Program-made: the position numbers and the translations under genes
In this document: one piece after another, positions 7,129-10,000 of the stretch
Position numbering within the stretch: the stretch's first letter is position 1
How the letters are laid out: each line of letters begins with the position of its first letter
Source of the DNA: Candidatus Hydrogenedens sp.
Lineage (GTDB): Bacteria; Hydrogenedentota; Hydrogenedentia; Hydrogenedentales; Hydrogenedentaceae
Length of the DNA stretch: 10,000 nt
Assembly: GCA_020216745.1 (NCBI GenBank)
Contig: JAIWNQ010000053.1
Span: forward strand, 1-10,000
Direction: 5' to 3'
Notes under the pieces: generated by a model
What the model was told of the DNA's origin: nothing
The model's database searches: none
Seen by the model: only the letters and a program-made list of their open reading frames with translations

Positions 7129-8202
7129 ATGCTTTATGAGGTATTCACTTTACTCCTTGTTTTTTTCGTAAATCAACAAAATATCATAAGTGACCCTCCC
7201 TTTTATAAAGACAAATTCAATTTGCTTTATTACATCGAAAATGGAGGGGAAAGTCACGAAATAACAAGATTAAAAGAATGGGATATAAGAAAAAAACATA
7301 TATTCCAAAATATGCTCCTTGTAATGGGTCCTTTACCCGACCGTTCCCACCTACCTCCATTAGAGACGTATGTTGAAACTACAGAGGATATGGGGTCATA
7401 TTGGCGAAAGAAAACTATATTTAATGCTGAAAAAAATGACAGATTACCTGCTTATTTATTAGTACCTAAAAATATTAACGGTAAAAGGCCTGCTATTGTA
7501 TGTTTACATCAAACTATCGATATTGGGAAAGCCAGTCCTGTAGGTATTGGCGATGCAAAAAATAGACATATTGCAAAAGAACTCGCTGAACGAGGCTATA
7601 TTGTAATTGTTCCTGATTATCCAGGTTTTGGTGATTATAAAATTGATGTTTATGCTATGGGATATGCCAGTGCAACGGCCAAAGGGATTGGAAATCACCG
7701 TCGTTGCATTGACTTTCTACAAACAATGGAAGAGGTTGATAAAAATAAGATTGGAGCCATTGGTCATTCTTTAGGTGGGCACAACACCCTATTTTTAGGG
7801 GCTTTTGATAAGCGAATTAAAGCAATGGTTACCAGTTGCGGTTTTACAAGTATGAAAAAATATTATAATGGCGACTTAACAGGGTGGTCTCACAAAGGCT
7901 ATATGCCAAGAATAAAAGAACAATACCAGTGTAACCCAGATCTACTCCCATTTGATTTTACAGAAATTCTCGGAACACTTGCTCCTCGTCCTGTTTTTAT
8001 CAATGCCCCTATACATGATAATAATTTTGAAGTATCAGGTGTAGATGATTGTGTCAACTCTGCAAAAAAGATTTATGCACTATATAAAGCAGAAGACAAC
8101 CTAAAGGTAGTCCACCCTGATTGTGGACATGATTTCCCCCCTGAAATTCGAGAAGAAGCCTATCAATTTTTAGATAAACATTTAGATTTTTCTCAGAAAT
8201 AG
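7129..8202 (+). CDS. Probable secreted alpha/beta hydrolase (dienelactone hydrolase/acetyl esterase type)
   Basis: This 357-residue protein has a hydrophobic N-terminus (about 4-15), probably a short signal peptide or anchor, with mature sequence from about residue 20. The alpha/beta hydrolase core is clear. There is a strand leading to CLHQT (125-129, oxyanion region) and DYPGFGDY (163-170). The nucleophile elbow is GHSLGG with S214, a candidate acid is D297 in APIHDNNF, and the catalytic histidine is H334 in CGHDFPPE. The order Ser-Asp-His fits the fold, so it is likely active on an ester or similar bond. The substrate is not evident. Members of this group include deacetylases of plant or bacterial polysaccharides and short-chain esterases. 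Pairing with the secreted propeller protein just upstream suggests the two act on the same extracellular material, perhaps removing acyl groups from a glycan; this is inference. The stop is one base from the stop of the convergent gene. Confidence 0.82.
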   Translation: MLYEVFTLLLVFFVNQQNIISDPPFYKDKFNLLYYIENGGESHEITRLKEWDIRKKHIFQNMLLVMGPLPDRSHLPPLETYVETTEDMGSYWRKKTIFNAEKNDRLPAYLLVPKNINGKRPAIVCLHQTIDIGKASPVGIGDAKNRHIAKELAERGYIVIVPDYPGFGDYKIDVYAMGYASATAKGIGNHRRCIDFLQTMEEVDKNKIGAIGHSLGGHNTLFLGAFDKRIKAMVTSCGFTSMKKYYNGDLTGWSHKGYMPRIKEQYQCNPDLLPFDFTEILGTLAPRPVFINAPIHDNNFEVSGVDDCVNSAKKIYALYKAEDNLKVVHPDCGHDFPPEIREEAYQFLDKHLDFSQK

Positions 8203-8203
8203 T

Positions 8204-10000
8204 TTATTTATTATTCTGCAATTTTGCAGTCAAATATTCTTCAAAAAAAGATTCAACAAATACACCTCTATTCTGTAGTGCATAATATTCATGTAACGCT
8301 TTTTGATAATCTTTTTCAACAAATATGAAATTTAGAAGATTTGTCCATGTTTTGTAATATCCATCTTCACACTCTGTAGCTGAATAAAACCATTCTTTTG
8401 CTTCCTCTTCTCTATCTTGAGATAAAGCAATTACACCCAAAGCAACTCGTGGAAGAGCAAGGTCAGGATGTATTTCAACTATATAATGAAGTTTTTCCTT
8501 TGTAGATTTAATATCACCCCTAACAGAAGTCATGATTGCATCGAAACACAAATAAGCCAGTTTTAAATCTTTATCGAATTGAATTGCTCTATTTAGGAAA
8601 TATTCTTTATATTTCGGGCTAATACTTCTCTGGCTTATTTGGTAGTATCGTAAGGATTTTATAAGGTTATTTGTGTCATTCCCTTTTTGAAGTGTGCTAT
8701 ATAAGTTTTTATATTGCAATCTTTGAAGAGGATCCATTATTAATTTCTCGAGCAAATATACTGCACATTCCTTATACCCCGTCTCAACATAGGAAAGAAC
8801 TAAATCCGATATTGTAAATTTCAGTGATTCATCTGACAAATCTTTTACATTCCAATTATGATAGTTTACTCCTTCCAGAGGTGTGATTTTGTATATTCGA
8901 ATAGGTTCTATCCCATAAAAATCATAATACTCATATTTAATCTTGTTTTCTTTTAATAATTGCTCCAAATCAGAAGACCCAAAATCACTAAAATAAAAAG
9001 AAACATATATAAACCATATTTTTTTACTAAAACATTTACTATCCTGTTGGAATAGCCCAGAAACTATAGGGATAAAAGTCTCTACATTTTCTACAAAGGA
9101 GACAGGAATATTTTTGTCTTTCATATTAAAAGAAAAAACATCTTTATTAATGGCTTGATAAACAAAAACAGGAGAGTTTTCTCGCTCTAAGAAAGCCCGT
9201 TGTTCAATAAAATGAACTGCTTTCTGCCAATTTGTACGTTGAGGTCCCGGAAGCGTAATAAATAATTGATAACAAAAAATGAGTGTTAACAAAAATAATA
9301 TTAATCTTTTCAAATATTTATTATTACTTGTGTTTATAAAATACCCATAAAGCAAATATACAGCAAGACTACTATAAAGAGTGTATCTTGGGAATATACA
9401 TGGTCTCCATAGAAACGAAATAATGTATAAAATTATGGGAGGGAATAAAATAAATAAAACAAGTAAGAAAATTTTATCCTTTATTCCACTTTCATCTTTT
9501 AGATTTTTTAATACATATTTCAAAACAAACAAAATTATTCCGATATTTATAACTAATAGAGATAAGTCCATTATAGGATGGATGAATACCAAGTAATTAG
9601 GTACTACTTCATTAATAGTCCTTACCTGATATGTCAAACCCACTGCATCATCAGCAAATAAATCCCCTAAAAATTCATATAGAGTTGGTATTTTAAACCA
9701 GAAAGATTCCTCTGTTGAATAATATTTTAAATTCAAAATATAAAGTAATGGGAAGATACTTATAATTATTTGGGAAAAAACAAAAGAATACTTCTTATAT
9801 CTCTTTGCTTTATATGTAAAAAGTACCCAAAGTATTTCTATACCAATAATAAGAATGGCAAAGGGGTGAGTCCATAAAAGAACAAAATTTATAATTGTTA
9901 ATATAATCCATTTTTGCTTTTTATCCTCTTCTACACATAAAAGTAAAAAGTATATAGAAAGAGTACAAAGAAAAGTCAACAATACATACATCCGTATTCC
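8204..10000 (-). CDS. GT-C family (PMT_2/GT39-like) membrane glycosyltransferase with degenerate TPR tail, N-terminus outside window
   Basis: Read on the minus strand, the frame runs from the right edge to a TAA at 8206-8204. An ATG at 9991 could be a start, but the codons before it are open (Gly-Ile-Arg), and GIRMYVLL matches the internal 'R-M-Y' motif that follows the first catalytic loops in GT39/PMT_2 enzymes. The N-terminal 100 or more residues, including the acidic catalytic loop, are therefore missing from this window. Numbered from the Met at 9991, hydrophobic helices lie at about 2-20, 28-57, 68-88, 138-160, 172-195, 203-219 and 227-246. RYTLY (202-206) and RTNWQKA (252-258) are typical of the family. 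A soluble domain follows (about 255-370), then helical repeats. The clearest TPR-like unit, at about 511-544, contains LALPRVALG and EEEAKEWFYSA. The domain order resembles the 317-2953 product, but sequence details differ, so it is a distant paralog rather than a recent duplicate. Confidence 0.82.
   Translation of the reverse strand, partial: GIRMYVLLTFLCTLSIYFLLLCVEEDKKQKWIILTIINFVLLWTHPFAILIIGIEILWVLFTYKAKRYKKYSFVFSQIIISIFPLLYILNLKYYSTEESFWFKIPTLYEFLGDLFADDAVGLTYQVRTINEVVPNYLVFIHPIMDLSLLVINIGIILFVLKYVLKNLKDESGIKDKIFLLVLFILFPPIILYIISFLWRPCIFPRYTLYSSLAVYLLYGYFINTSNNKYLKRLILFLLTLIFCYQLFITLPGPQRTNWQKAVHFIEQRAFLERENSPVFVYQAINKDVFSFNMKDKNIPVSFVENVETFIPIVSGLFQQDSKCFSKKIWFIYVSFYFSDFGSSDLEQLLKENKIKYEYYDFYGIEPIRIYKITPLEGVNYHNWNVKDLSDESLKFTISDLVLSYVETGYKECAVYLLEKLIMDPLQRLQYKNLYSTLQKGNDTNNLIKSLRYYQISQRSISPKYKEYFLNRAIQFDKDLKLAYLCFDAIMTSVRGDIKSTKEKLHYIVEIHPDLALPRVALGVIALSQDREEEAKEWFYSATECEDGYYKTWTNLLNFIFVEKDYQKALHEYYALQNRGVFVESFFEEYLTAKLQNNK

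Noticed and set aside
8216..8229. Inverted repeat CTGCA-ATTT-TGCAG just past the convergent stops, a possible bidirectional terminator
   Set aside because: The stem has only five or six base pairs, lies inside the coding end of the minus-strand gene, and has no T-run after it on either strand.
9381..9596. 71-codon plus-strand frame opposite the minus-strand glycosyltransferase
   Set aside because: It has no domain and no supporting context, and it lies opposite a well-supported membrane-domain coding region.
9989..9991. ATG at 9991 as the true start of the minus-strand glycosyltransferase
   Set aside because: The frame is open to the edge (Gly-Ile-Arg before the Met), and the sequence begins in the middle of the GT-C membrane domain.

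Overview
The window is AT-rich bacterial DNA, packed with genes and with no gene-free stretch longer than about 25 bases. Six genes run left to right (1-8202) and one runs right to left (8204-10000). Both outer genes are cut by the window edges. The organism cannot be named from the sequence. Secreted bacterial-type proteins, one textbook Shine-Dalgarno (AAAGGAG before 7129) and ATGA stop/start overlaps all indicate a bacterium. Membrane glycosyltransferases with TPR tails, a secreted propeller protein and a secreted alpha/beta hydrolase are the kind of content common in Planctomycetota, Lentisphaerota or Hydrogenedentota relatives. That affiliation is inference and weak.

Layout. 1-320: C-terminal end of a TPR protein. 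317-2953: a large integral membrane protein joining a GT-C (PMT/ArnT-like) glycosyltransferase domain to about eleven TPR units. 2940-4139: a family 2 glycosyltransferase of the polyprenyl-phosphate hexose synthase (DPM1-like) type with four C-terminal membrane helices. 4165-5628: a radical SAM protein with an N-terminal cobalamin-binding-like domain. 5645-7114: a secreted beta-propeller protein resembling GH32/GH43-type folds. 7129-8202: a probably secreted alpha/beta hydrolase of the dienelactone hydrolase/acetyl esterase type. 8204-10000 (minus): a second GT-C membrane glycosyltransferase with a degenerate TPR tail, missing its N-terminus.

The six plus-strand genes overlap or lie within 25 bases of each other, so they look like one transcription unit. 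The plausible logic is that the family 2 enzyme charges a polyprenyl phosphate with a sugar on the cytoplasmic side. One or both GT-C enzymes would then use that lipid-linked sugar outside the membrane, with their TPR tails able to hold a protein or glycan acceptor. This resembles the eukaryotic pairing of dolichol-phosphate-mannose synthase with TMTC-type O-mannosyltransferases. The propeller protein and the hydrolase would act on carbohydrate or ester groups outside the cytoplasmic membrane. The role of the radical SAM protein is open.

The most unusual fine detail is a 10-codon reading frame (4136-4168). It overlaps the stop of the family 2 gene and the start of the radical SAM gene, both by ATGA, and so bridges the only larger gap in the operon. 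No tRNA, rRNA, CRISPR array, insertion sequence or convincing terminator was seen.
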